Source of the DNA: JBGAPI01 sp044221335
Lineage (GTDB): Bacteria > Pseudomonadota > Gammaproteobacteria > Xanthomonadales > Ahniellaceae
Direction: 5' to 3'
NCBI GenBank assembly: GCA_044221335.1
Contig: JBGAPI010000032.1
Coordinates: 1 to 60,972 of the forward strand
DNA: 60,972 bases
Shown: one piece after another, positions 8,181 to 16,984 of the stretch
Layout of the letters: the number at the start of each line of letters is the position of its first letter
How positions within the stretch are numbered: position 1 is the first letter of the stretch
Notes under the pieces: generated by a model
The model's database searches: none
What the model was told of the DNA's origin: nothing
The model's input: only the letters and a program-made list of their open reading frames with translations
Translations under genes and position numbers: made by a program

Positions 8181-8693
8181 ATGAATACGACAGATCGCGA
8201 AAACACCGACGGCATGGTGGAGAAACTGATTGCCGTGAACCGCGTGGCCAAGGTGGTCAAGGGCGGCCGGCAGTTCAGCTTCACCGCCCTCACCGTGGTC
8301 GGCGACGGCGACGGCAAGGTCGGCCTCGGCTACGGCAAGGCCCGCGAGGTTCCGGTCGCCATCTCCAAGGCGATGGAGCGTGCGCGCAAGAACATGACCT
8401 CGGTCAGCCTCAACAACGGCACCCTGTTCTACGCGGTGAAGGCGCGCCACGGCGCGGCCAACGTGTACATGCAGCCGGCGTCGGACGGTACCGGCGTGAT
8501 CGCCGGTGGCGCCATGCGCGCGGTGCTGGAAGCGGTCGGCGTCAAGAACGTGCTGGCGAAGGCCGTCGGCTCGCGCAACCCGATCAACCTGGTGCGCGCC
8601 ACCATCAAGGGCCTGCAGGCGGTGAGCTCGCCGGCCGACATCGCCGCCAAGCGCGGCAAGAAAGTCGAAGACATCCTGGGCCGCCATGAATAA
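8181..8693 (+). CDS. rpsE: 30S ribosomal protein S5
   Basis: A 170-residue S5 with the double-stranded RNA-binding fold in the N-terminal half (VVKGGRQFSFTALTVVGDGD) and the ribosome-ambiguity region in the second half. S5 acts in decoding fidelity at the mRNA entrance. It follows a 57-base gap after rplR and overlaps rpmD by eight bases. Confidence 0.97.
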   Translation: MNTTDRENTDGMVEKLIAVNRVAKVVKGGRQFSFTALTVVGDGDGKVGLGYGKAREVPVAISKAMERARKNMTSVSLNNGTLFYAVKARHGAANVYMQPASDGTGVIAGGAMRAVLEAVGVKNVLAKAVGSRNPINLVRATIKGLQAVSSPADIAAKRGKKVEDILGRHE

Positions 8694-8877
8694 GCCGACC
8701 ACTGGGACCATCAAGGTCCGGCTCGTCAAGAGCTACAACAGCACCCCCTGGAAGCACCGCCTGTGCGTGAAGGCCCTCGGCCTGAACAAGCTGAACGACG
8801 TGCGCGAACTGAAGGATTCGCCGCAGGTCCGCGGTCTGGTCAACAAGATCAACTATCTGGTGCGGATCGAGGCCTGA
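8686..8877 (+). CDS. rpmD: 50S ribosomal protein L30
   Basis: A 63-residue L30 containing TIKVRLVKSYNSTPWKHRL and the family pattern LGLNKLNDVRELKDSPQVRG. It starts inside the rpsE 3' end, an eight-base overlap typical of coupled spc genes. L30 is a small 23S-binding protein of the large subunit. It is slightly longer than the 59 residues of E. coli because of a short N-terminal extension. Confidence 0.96.
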   Translation: MNKPTTGTIKVRLVKSYNSTPWKHRLCVKALGLNKLNDVRELKDSPQVRGLVNKINYLVRIEA

Positions 8878-8903
8878 GCCTCGCGCCGCACGGAGCAAAC
8901 GAC

Positions 8904-9338
8904 ATGCGCATGAACACGCTTTCGCCCGGTGAGGGCTCGCGTAAGGACCGCGTCCGCGTTGGTCGCGGCATCGGTTCGGGCCTGGGCAAGACCTGCGGCC
9001 GCGGCCACAAGGGCCAGTACGCCCGTACCGGCAAGGGCAAGGTCAAGGCCGGATTCGAAGGCGGCCAGATGCCGATCCAGCGTCGCCTGCCGAAGGTCGG
9101 CTTCCGCTCGAAGATGTCGCACGATGCCGCGGAAGTGCCGCTGTATCGCCTGGACAGCCTGAAGGACGCCTCCATCGACCTCGCCAAGCTGCTCGAGGCC
9201 GGCCTGGTCCCGACCGGCACCCGTCGCGTCAAGGTCATGCTGAAGGGTGGCATCTCGCGCGCGGTCAAGCTGACCGGTATCGGCGCGACCGCCGGCGCGA
9301 AGGCCGCGATCGTCGCCGCCGGCGGCAGCGTGGAGTAA
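8904..9338 (+). CDS. rplO: 50S ribosomal protein L15
   Basis: A 144-residue L15, equal to E. coli, starting MRMNTLSPGEGSRKDRVRVG. The glycine-rich N-terminal arm (GRGIGSGLGKTCGRGHKGQ) threads into 23S rRNA. L15 is a late assembly protein. The frame is open well upstream, but only the ATG at 8904 gives a canonical N-terminus, with CGGAGCAAACGAC in front. secY follows after six bases. Confidence 0.97.
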   Translation: MRMNTLSPGEGSRKDRVRVGRGIGSGLGKTCGRGHKGQYARTGKGKVKAGFEGGQMPIQRRLPKVGFRSKMSHDAAEVPLYRLDSLKDASIDLAKLLEAGLVPTGTRRVKVMLKGGISRAVKLTGIGATAGAKAAIVAAGGSVE

Positions 9339-9344
9339 GCACGG

Positions 9345-10697
9345 GTGGCCAACCCCAGTCCACAACAGATGCTGTCCGGGATGGGCAAGCTGACCGAACT
9401 CAAGCAGCGCTTGATCTTCGTCGTCATCGCCCTGGTGGTGTTCCGCCTGGGCACCTTCATTCCGGTGCCCGGCGTCAATCCGGAACAGATGGTCCACATG
9501 CTGGAACAGCAGAAGGGCACCATCATCGACATGTTCAACATGTTCTCCGGTGGTGCGCTGGGCCGCTTCTCGCTGTTCGCGCTGGGCGTTGTTCCGTACA
9601 TCTCGGCGTCGATCGTCATCCAGCTGCTCGCGCAGGTGATGCCGGCGATGCAGGCGCTGCGCAAGGAAGGCGAGGCGGGCCGGCGCAAGCTGACCCAGTA
9701 CACCCGCATCAGCACCGTGTTCCTGGCCGCGTTCCAGGCGGCGGGTGTCGCGATGGCGCTGCAGTCGCAGAGCACCTCCGGCAACATGGCGGTGGTGGTG
9801 AATCCGGGCTTCGGCTTCGTGTTCTCCGCGGTGATCGGCCTCACCTCCGGCACGCTGTTCCTGATGTGGCTGGGCGAGCAGGTGACCGAGCGCGGCGTCG
9901 GCAACGGCATCTCCCTGATGATCTTCGCCGGCATCGTCGCCGGGCTGCCGCATGCGGTGGCCTCGACGCTGGAGCTCGCGCGGACCGGCGACCTGTCGCC
10001 GCTGAAGGTGATCTTCGTGATCGCCCTGGTATTCGGCGTGACCTGGTTCGTGGTGTTCATGGAGCGCGGCCAGCGCCGCATCACGGTGAACTACGCGCGG
10101 CGCCAGGGCGGGGCGCGGGCCTATCAGAACCAGAGCTCGCACCTGCCGCTGAAGCTCAACATGTCGGGCGTGATCCCGGCGGTGTTCGCCTCGTCGATCA
10201 TCATGTTCCCGGCGACGCTGGCCTCGTGGTCGAGCTCGATGTCGAACAACCGGATCCTGACCAACATCTCGCAGGCGCTGTCGCCGGGCGAGCCGCTGCA
10301 CATGATCCTGTACGCCGCGCTGATCATCTTCTTCGCGTTCTTCTACACGGCGCTGGTGTTCAACTCGAACGAGACGGCCGAGAACCTGAAGAAGTCCGGC
10401 GCGCTGATTCCGGGCATTCGTCCGGGTCGGGCGACCGCCGACTACATCGACCAGGTGCTGACCCGACTGACTGGCATCGGCGCGCTCTACCTGGTCGCCG
10501 TGTGCCTGCTGCCGGAAGTGCTCCGGGTGATGTGGAGCGTGCCGTTCTACTTCGGCGGCACCTCGCTGCTGATCGTGGTCGTCGTGGTGATGGACTTCAC
10601 CGCCCAGGTGCAGGCGCACCTGATGTCGCACCAGTACGAGAGCCTGCTGAAGAAGGCCAATCTCAAGTCCGGTGGGCGTCCGGGTCTGACCCGGTAA
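9345..10697 (+). CDS. secY: Preprotein translocase subunit SecY
   Basis: A 450-residue multi-spanning membrane protein starting at GTG (MANPSPQQMLSGMGKLTELK). It forms the protein-conducting channel with SecE and SecG in the inner membrane. The ten expected membrane segments can be followed, including FIPVPGVNP before the plug and GGTSLLIVVVVVMDFTAQVQ near the C-terminus. The motif GIRPGRATADYI is the cytosolic loop that contacts the ribosome and SecA. It is the last gene before the gap leading to rpsM; rpmJ is absent, as is usual in xanthomonads. Confidence 0.98.
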   Translation: MANPSPQQMLSGMGKLTELKQRLIFVVIALVVFRLGTFIPVPGVNPEQMVHMLEQQKGTIIDMFNMFSGGALGRFSLFALGVVPYISASIVIQLLAQVMPAMQALRKEGEAGRRKLTQYTRISTVFLAAFQAAGVAMALQSQSTSGNMAVVVNPGFGFVFSAVIGLTSGTLFLMWLGEQVTERGVGNGISLMIFAGIVAGLPHAVASTLELARTGDLSPLKVIFVIALVFGVTWFVVFMERGQRRITVNYARRQGGARAYQNQSSHLPLKLNMSGVIPAVFASSIIMFPATLASWSSSMSNNRILTNISQALSPGEPLHMILYAALIIFFAFFYTALVFNSNETAENLKKSGALIPGIRPGRATADYIDQVLTRLTGIGALYLVAVCLLPEVLRVMWSVPFYFGGTSLLIVVVVVMDFTAQVQAHLMSHQYESLLKKANLKSGGRPGLTR

Positions 10698-10719
10698 GCC
10701 CACCGCGATCGGGTCCGGT

Positions 10720-10770
10720 CAGCCCCCTCGCGCGGGGTGCTGGCGTTCGACCCCGATCTGTGTGTACAAT
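10720..10770 (+). promoter_or_regulatory. Hairpin and possible internal promoter before rpsM
   Basis: A hairpin (CAGCCCCC paired with GGGG-T-GCTG, 10720-10742) follows the secY stop, and a TACAAT hexamer at 10765-10770 matches the -10 box in five of six positions. No good -35 hexamer stands 16-18 bases upstream. The secY-rpsM gap of 117 bases is the longest in the cluster, so a separate alpha-operon promoter is plausible but not proven. Confidence 0.35.
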
Positions 10771-10814
10771 TCCGAGTTCACTGCGCAAAAAATAACGTTT
10801 TGGAGATTCGCCAC

Positions 10815-11171
10815 ATGGCGCGCATTGCAGGTGTCAACATCCCGGTCCACAAGCATGCCTGGATCGGTTTGCAGAGCATTTACGGTATTGGTCGCACGCG
10901 TTCGCGCAAGGTCTGCGTCGAGGCTGGCGTCAACCCGGCCACCAAGATCAAGGATCTGACCGAGGCGGAAGTCGACAAGCTGCGCCACGAAGTCGCCAAG
11001 TACGCGGTCGAGGGTGACCTGCGTCGCGAGGTGGCGATCAGCATCAAGCGCCTGACCGACCTCGGCTGCTATCGCGGCCTGCGTCACCGTCGCGGCCTGC
11101 CGATGCGCGGCCAGCGCACCCGCACCAATGCGCGCACCCGCAAGGGCCCGCGCAAGCAGATCAAGAAGTAA
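10815..11171 (+). CDS. rpsM: 30S ribosomal protein S13
   Basis: A 118-residue S13, identical in length to E. coli, starting MARIAGVNIPVHKHAWIGL with the helix-hairpin-helix YGIGRTRSRKV. The C-terminal tail GQRTRTNARTRKGPRKQIKK contacts P-site tRNA. The open frame continues upstream to 10737, but the ATG at 10815 is canonical and preceded by TGGAGATTCGCCAC. It is the first gene of the alpha section. Confidence 0.98.
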   Translation: MARIAGVNIPVHKHAWIGLQSIYGIGRTRSRKVCVEAGVNPATKIKDLTEAEVDKLRHEVAKYAVEGDLRREVAISIKRLTDLGCYRGLRHRRGLPMRGQRTRTNARTRKGPRKQIKK

Positions 11172-11201
11172 TTCCCTGATTTCGACTTCGAAGCGAACTC
11201 C

Positions 11202-11606
11202 ATGAACAAGCCTGCTGCCGGCGCTGCCGGTGCCAAGACCAAGAAGAAGGTCAAGCGTGTCGTCACCGACGGCATCTGCCACGTGCAAGCCTCCTTCAAC
11301 AACACCATCGTCACCATCACCGATCGCCAGGGCAACGCCCTGTCGTGGGCGACCTCGGGTGGCGCCGGCTTCCGCGGTTCGCGCAAGTCGACCCCGTTCG
11401 CCGCCCAGGTGGCCGCCGAGAAGGCGGGTCGCGCTGCGCTGGAATACGGCCTGAAGACGCTGGAAGTGCGGGTGAAGGGCCCGGGCCCGGGTCGCGAGTC
11501 CGCCGTGCGTTCGCTGAACGCGCTCGGCCTCAAGGTCACCAACATCGTCGACGTCACCCCGATCCCGCACAACGGCTGCCGTCCGCCGAAGCGCCGTCGC
11601 GTCTGA
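11202..11606 (+). CDS. rpsK: 30S ribosomal protein S11
   Basis: A 134-residue S11 with the Lys/Ala-rich start MNKPAAGAAGAKTKKKVKRV and the signature VRVKGPGPGRESAVRSLNA. The C-terminus PIPHNGCRPPKRRRV is universal for S11 and lies on the 30S platform near the mRNA exit. The gene is 30 bases after rpsM. Confidence 0.98.
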   Translation: MNKPAAGAAGAKTKKKVKRVVTDGICHVQASFNNTIVTITDRQGNALSWATSGGAGFRGSRKSTPFAAQVAAEKAGRAALEYGLKTLEVRVKGPGPGRESAVRSLNALGLKVTNIVDVTPIPHNGCRPPKRRRV

Positions 11607-11627
11607 TTTGAAGGAATAGACAGCATC

Positions 11628-12257
<630 letters not shown>

Positions 12258-12298
12258 TCGGGCCGCACTGGTTTTTTATTTAGCGGGGTTCGCTGTCC

Positions 12299-13294
12299 AT
12301 GTCGACTGCCACCAACGTTTTGCGCGCACGCGGCATCAACGCCGAGAAGATGGGTCCGAACCGGGCCAAGATCTCGGTGGAGCCGTTGGAGCGCGGTTTC
12401 GGACACACGCTGGGCAATGCCCTGCGGCGCGTCCTGTTGTCCTCGATTCCCGGTGCAGCGATCACCGAGGTCGAGATCGACAACGTGCTGCACGAGTACA
12501 CCTCGCTCGAGGGGCTGCAGGAGGACGTGATCGAAGTCCTGCTGAACCTGAAGGACGTCGCCATCCGCATGCACAACGTGGATGAGACGACCGTCACGCT
12601 GGCCCGCAAGGGCGCGGGCGTGGTGAAGGCCGGCGACATCGTGGTCGACCACAACATCGAGATCGTGAATCCCGACCACGTGATCTGCCACCTGACCAAG
12701 GAAGCCTCGCTCAACATGCGCCTGCGCATCTCGCGCGGCGTGGGTTACCAGTCGGCCGCCTCGCGTCGCCGCCCGGACGACGAGACCCGCCCGATCGGCC
12801 GCCTGCAGCTCGACGCCTCGTTCTGTCCGGTCCGTCGCGTGGCGTTCGAAGTCGACAGCGCGCGCGTCGAGCAGCGCACCGACCTCGACAAGCTGATCAT
12901 CGACATCGAGACCAACGGCACCATCGACGCCGAGGACGCGGTCCGCCGCGCGGCGGACATCCTGGCCGACCAGCTGTCGGTGTTCGGCGACTTCACCCGG
13001 CGCGAGAGCGCGGCGGCGAAGCCGAGCGCGGCGGGCGTCGACCCGATCCTGCTGCGTCCGATCGACGACCTGGAGCTCACCGTGCGTTCGGCCAACTGCC
13101 TCAAGGCCGAGAGCATCTACTACATCGGCGACCTGGTGCAGAAGACCGAAGTCGAGCTGCTGAAGACTCCGAACCTCGGCAAGAAGTCGCTCACCGAAAT
13201 CAAGGAAGTGCTGGCTCAGCGCGGTCTGTCGCTGGGTGTGAAGCTCGACAACTGGCCGCCGGCCGGTCTCGGGCTCGGCATGCAAATCTCGTAA
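12299..13294 (+). CDS. rpoA: DNA-directed RNA polymerase subunit alpha
   Basis: A 331-residue alpha subunit. The N-terminal dimerisation domain (about residues 20-235) contains ERGFGHTLGNALRRVLLSS and contacts beta and beta'. The flexible linker and C-terminal domain (about 250-325, LLRPIDDLELTVRSANCLKA and NLGKKSLTEIKEVL) bind UP elements and activators. It lies between rpsD and rplQ as in other gammaproteobacteria. A T-rich stretch at 12271-12279 precedes it, without a clear hairpin. Confidence 0.98.
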   Translation: MSTATNVLRARGINAEKMGPNRAKISVEPLERGFGHTLGNALRRVLLSSIPGAAITEVEIDNVLHEYTSLEGLQEDVIEVLLNLKDVAIRMHNVDETTVTLARKGAGVVKAGDIVVDHNIEIVNPDHVICHLTKEASLNMRLRISRGVGYQSAASRRRPDDETRPIGRLQLDASFCPVRRVAFEVDSARVEQRTDLDKLIIDIETNGTIDAEDAVRRAADILADQLSVFGDFTRRESAAAKPSAAGVDPILLRPIDDLELTVRSANCLKAESIYYIGDLVQKTEVELLKTPNLGKKSLTEIKEVLAQRGLSLGVKLDNWPPAGLGLGMQIS

Positions 13295-13306
13295 GGAATA
13301 TCCGTC

Positions 13307-13690
13307 ATGCGCCATCGTAACGCCGGCCGCGGGTTCTCCCGCACCAGTTCCCACCGCACCGCCATGTTCCGCAACATGGCCGCTTCGCTGCTGAAGCACG
13401 AAGTGATCAAGACCACCCTGCCGAAGGCCAAGGAGCTGCGCCGCGTCGCGGAGCCGCTGATCACCTTGGGCAAGGTCGACGGCGTCGCCAATCGCCGCCT
13501 CGCCTTCTCGCGCCTGCGCGACAAGGAAGCGGTGGGCAAGCTGTTCACCGACATCGGCCCGCGCTTCAAGGCCCGTCCGGGCGGCTACATGCGCATCATC
13601 AAGTGCGGCCTGCGCGTCGGCGACGCCGCTCCGATGGCCTATGTCGAGCTGGTCGATCGTCCGGCCGCTGCTGTCGCGACCGAAGCGTAA
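13307..13690 (+). CDS. rplQ: 50S ribosomal protein L17
   Basis: A 127-residue L17 starting MRHRNAGRGFSRTSSHRTAM, the diagnostic opening. L17 sits near the tunnel exit on the solvent side. The AKELRRVAEPLITLGK stretch is conserved. It is the last gene of the superoperon, followed 24 bases later by a strong intrinsic terminator. Confidence 0.98.
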   Translation: MRHRNAGRGFSRTSSHRTAMFRNMAASLLKHEVIKTTLPKAKELRRVAEPLITLGKVDGVANRRLAFSRLRDKEAVGKLFTDIGPRFKARPGGYMRIIKCGLRVGDAAPMAYVELVDRPAAAVATEA

Positions 13691-13714
13691 GTCCCCGCGC
13701 AAGCGTGGTTGCGA

Positions 13715-13748
13715 AGCCCTGCACGGCGACGTGCGGGGCTTTTGCTTT
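13715..13748 (+). terminator. Intrinsic terminator of the ribosomal superoperon
   Basis: Arms AGCCCTGCACG and CGTGCGGGGCT (13715-13725, 13730-13740) pair along their whole length with one T-G wobble around a GCGA tetraloop, followed by TTTGCTTT. This is the clearest rho-independent terminator in the first 20 kb. Confidence 0.85.
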
Positions 13749-14008
13749 GGGGCGTCGGAAGGAGCCTCCTGCACTTCGCTGAAGCGACGCTGTCGTGATC
13801 AGACGATGCGGCGGTGTGCGCCCCCTTGAGTCACTGCGTGCGCTCCCGGCGCGCGCGGCGACTTCCAGGGCGCTCCCATAGCCGCTTCGCTTGCGCATGA
13901 CGGCGGCGCGGAAATGGACTGCGGTGGGTTCGTCGTCACCTTCCAGCGAACTTCGGCAGCGACGCGATGTCCATCCGATCCCACCGACCGGTTCGCCACT
14001 GCTCCGCG

Positions 14009-14518
14009 ATGAATCTCCTGACGCTGCAGCCCCGCACGGCCTACCTTCTCTGCGCGGCGACCTGCGCCGCGCTGCTTGCCTATGCCTTCTACGAGCAGTT
14101 CGCCGCGAACGTCGAGCCCTGCCCGCTGTGCATCCTGCAGCGCCTGGGCTTCATCGGCCTCTTCCTCGTGAGCGTCGCCGCGGCGATCCACGACCCGGCG
14201 ATGAAGGCGCGCCGGATCTACGGTGCGCTCGCGTTGCTCTGCGCCGGCGGCGGGCTGGCGGTTGCCGTTCGCCACGTCTGGGTGCAGCACTTCCCGCCGC
14301 CGACGGCCGGATGCGGTGCGCCGCTGTCCTATCTGCTCGACAGCCTGCCGCTCGCCGAAGCCTTGAAGAAGGCCTTCACCGGAACAGCGGAGTGCTCCGA
14401 GGTGAACTGGGCTTTCGCCGGGCTGTCGATGCCGGAGTGGACCCTGATGATCTACGCGGTGATGTGTTTCGCCGCGTACTGGTTCGGCCTGCGTCCCCTC
14501 GGGCCGCGATCGTCATAA
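14009..14518 (+). CDS. dsbB: Disulfide bond formation protein B, copy 1
   Basis: A 169-residue inner-membrane protein with four hydrophobic segments. DsbB reoxidises DsbA and passes electrons to quinone. The first periplasmic pair is Cys38-Cys41 in EPCPLC, with Arg45 equivalent to the quinone-linked arginine; the second pair is Cys102 and Cys129. The frame is open from 13967, but the ATG at 14009 matches the second copy (MNxLxLxPRTA). It forms a tandem pair with the next gene, 45 bases away. The 13749-14008 stretch before it shows no gene. Confidence 0.93.
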   Translation: MNLLTLQPRTAYLLCAATCAALLAYAFYEQFAANVEPCPLCILQRLGFIGLFLVSVAAAIHDPAMKARRIYGALALLCAGGGLAVAVRHVWVQHFPPPTAGCGAPLSYLLDSLPLAEALKKAFTGTAECSEVNWAFAGLSMPEWTLMIYAVMCFAAYWFGLRPLGPRSS

Positions 14519-14563
14519 GCCGTCGGATTGCGCCCTCCACCGAATTCACGTAGAAGAAAACCA

Positions 14564-15067
14564 ATGAATCCCCTAGCCCTCAAGCCCCGGACCGCCTTCA
14601 TCCTGAGTGCGCTGCTCTGCGCGTCGCTGCTCGGCTACGCCTACTACTCGCAGTTCGTCACCAACCTCGAGCCGTGTCCGCTGTGCATCCTGCAGCGGGT
14701 CGGCTACATCGGCCTGTTCGCCGTCAGCGTGATCGCCGCGATCCACAATCCGGCGCCGAAGGCGCGGCGGGTCTACGGCGTGCTGGCGATGCTGGCGATC
14801 GCGCTCGGCATCGGCACCGCCGGTCGCCACGTCTGGATCCAGCATCTGCCGCCCGATCAGGTCCCGGCCTGCGGTCCGGGCCTGTTCTACATGATGGACA
14901 CCCTGCCGATCGCGACCGCGCTGAAGAAGGCCTTCATCGGCACCGGCGAGTGCGCCAAGGTCGACTGGACCTTCCTCGGTTTGTCGATGCCGGAGTGGAA
15001 CCTCGGCATCTACGTCGTTCTTTTCTTTGCCGCGTACTGGTACGGCTTCCGTCGCTACGGCGACTAG
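14564..15067 (+). CDS. dsbB: Disulfide bond formation protein B, copy 2
   Basis: A 167-residue paralogue of the preceding gene, collinear along its length with the same MNPLALKPRTA start. All four functional cysteines are present: Cys38 and Cys41 in EPCPLC, then Cys103 and Cys130. The catalytic layout is therefore intact in both copies. Two active DsbB proteins could serve different DsbA partners or growth conditions; this is inference. AGAAGAAAACC before the ATG is a weak ribosome site. Confidence 0.93.
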   Translation: MNPLALKPRTAFILSALLCASLLGYAYYSQFVTNLEPCPLCILQRVGYIGLFAVSVIAAIHNPAPKARRVYGVLAMLAIALGIGTAGRHVWIQHLPPDQVPACGPGLFYMMDTLPIATALKKAFIGTGECAKVDWTFLGLSMPEWNLGIYVVLFFAAYWYGFRRYGD

Positions 15068-15145
15068 GCCCCTCATCGCGCGCACCCGGTCACCCGTCGC
15101 CCGAGAGGAATCGAAAAGGGTGACCGGAGCAGCGAGGACACTCGG

Positions 15146-16558
15146 ATGTTGAGGATGCAACGCGCGATGGCCAATCCCCCCATCGAAGCCGTACACGAGA
15201 TTCCCGGCTGGACCCCCGCCACCTGGCGCGAGCGTCCGGCGGTGCAGCAGCCGAGCTATCCGGACGCGGTCGCGCTGTCGCGCTCGCTCGCCGAGCTGTC
15301 CGCGCTGCCGCCGCTCGTCACCTCCTGGGAGATCCTGACGCTGAAGCGGATGCTCGCCGAGGCGCAGGAGGGCAAGCGCTTCCTGCTGCAGGGCGGCGAC
15401 TGCGCCGAGAGCTTCGCCGACTGCCAGTCGGGACTGATCTCGAACCGGTTGAAGGTGCTCCTGCAGATGAGCGTGGTGCTGATCCACGGCCTGCGCCTGC
15501 CCGTGGTCCGCGTCGGCCGCTTCGCCGGCCAGTACGCCAAGCCGCGCTCCGCCGACGTCGAGACCCGCGACGGCGTGACCCTGCCGTGCTACCGCGGCGA
15601 CATCGTCAACGGTCCGGAATTCACCGCCGCCTCGCGCACGCCCGACCCGGCTCGCCTGACCCGCGCCCACGCGATGTCGGCGATGACGATCAACTTCATC
15701 CGCGCGCTGATCGACGGCGGCTTCGCCGATCTTCACCACCCCGAGTACTGGGAGCTCGGCTGGGTCGAGCATTCGCCGCAGGCACGCGACTACCGCAAGC
15801 GGGTCGAATCGATCGGCGAGGCGGTGCGCTTCATGGAGACGCTCGCCGGCGACACCATCGGCAGCTTCTCGCGGGTCGACTTCTACACCTCGCACGAGGC
15901 GCTGCTGCTCGACTACGAGCAGGCGCTGACCCGCCAGGTTCCGCGCCAATGGGGCTGGTTCAACCTGTCGACCCACTTCCCGTGGATCGGCATGCGCACT
16001 GCCGCGCTGGACGGGGCCCACGTCGAGTATTGCCGTGGCATCCGCAACCCGATCGGCCTCAAGGTCGGCCCGACGGTGACGCCGGACCAGCTGATGAAGG
16101 TGATCGACGCGCTCAATCCGCACAACGAACCGGGGCGCCTCAGCCTCATCCATCGAATGGGCGCGGGCAAGATCGGCACGGCCTTGCCGCCGCTGCTCGA
16201 CGTCGTGAAGCGCGAGGGTCGCCGGGTGCTGTGGGTCTGCGATCCGATGCACGGCAACACCGAGTCGGTCGCCAACGGCACCAAGACGCGGCGCTTCACC
16301 AACATCGCCAGCGAACTCGACCAGGCCTTCGACGTCCACGCCGCGGCCGGCACCCGCCTCGGCGGGGCACACCTCGAACTCACCGGCGAGAACGTCACCG
16401 AGTGCATGGGCGGCGCCCGCGACCTCACCGAGGCGGACCTCGAACGCGCCTACCTGTCGACGGTCGATCCGCGGCTCAACTACGAGCAGTCGCTCGAACT
16501 CGCGATGCTGATCGTGCAGAAACGAGGCGTGGAAGCGACGCGCGGTCTGCACGGCTAG
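15146..16558 (+). CDS. Class II 3-deoxy-7-phosphoheptulonate synthase
   Basis: A 470-residue plant-type (class II) DAHP synthase, the first enzyme of the shikimate pathway, joining phosphoenolpyruvate and erythrose 4-phosphate. Family signatures include LLQGGDCAESFADC with the metal-binding cysteine, the RVGRFAGQYAKPRS phosphate-binding loop, EYCRGIRNPIGLKVGPT and VCDPMHGNT. The start may be the ATG at 15146, 15155 or 15167; the first is kept because GAGGA stands nine bases upstream. No aromatic-pathway genes adjoin it, so regulation is probably separate. Confidence 0.94.
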   Translation: MLRMQRAMANPPIEAVHEIPGWTPATWRERPAVQQPSYPDAVALSRSLAELSALPPLVTSWEILTLKRMLAEAQEGKRFLLQGGDCAESFADCQSGLISNRLKVLLQMSVVLIHGLRLPVVRVGRFAGQYAKPRSADVETRDGVTLPCYRGDIVNGPEFTAASRTPDPARLTRAHAMSAMTINFIRALIDGGFADLHHPEYWELGWVEHSPQARDYRKRVESIGEAVRFMETLAGDTIGSFSRVDFYTSHEALLLDYEQALTRQVPRQWGWFNLSTHFPWIGMRTAALDGAHVEYCRGIRNPIGLKVGPTVTPDQLMKVIDALNPHNEPGRLSLIHRMGAGKIGTALPPLLDVVKREGRRVLWVCDPMHGNTESVANGTKTRRFTNIASELDQAFDVHAAAGTRLGGAHLELTGENVTECMGGARDLTEADLERAYLSTVDPRLNYEQSLELAMLIVQKRGVEATRGLHG

Positions 16559-16984
16559 ACGGGGCAGGGGGCGACCTCGCCCCCTCCTCGGGCCGATCCG
16601 TCGGAGCACCCGGTCGGGCAATCGCGCCGGGAAGGAGACGGTGCGAACGGAAACATTCCGGTATTTCCGAGCCCAGTCCTCGTCCGAAACGACCACGCCC
16701 CGCCTCGCAGCGCGCCCGAGCGCCGTCGGAATATCGGAGAGCCACCGAAAGGCGGTGCGGAAACCTCGCGAATCGGCGCCAACGATTCCGTGGCAACTCT
16801 GTCCGCCTTCGTGCTTCTCGCCTCCCGGCCGGCGCAGGTGCCGAGTGCGGGCGATCGGGGCCGCTCTGCTGGCACTCGGAAGGCGACGATGCGTTCGTCC
16901 TCGCGTCGCCCCCGGCGGGGGGGCGCACGCAGCGCGCCCATGGTCGATTTCGCGAGCAGCGACTCCGGCGCGGTGCTGCGCTAC
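16559..16984. other. Gap with no recognised feature
   Basis: This 426-base stretch separates the convergent DAHP synthase and aldehyde dehydrogenase genes. Open frames cross it on both strands, but none has a recognisable product or ribosome site. No convincing terminator, tRNA or repeat was found. Confidence 0.5.

Noticed and set aside
10698..10814. Missing rpmJ as a gene loss
   Set aside because: As far as I recall, rpmJ lies elsewhere in xanthomonads, so its absence between secY and rpsM is normal for the group.
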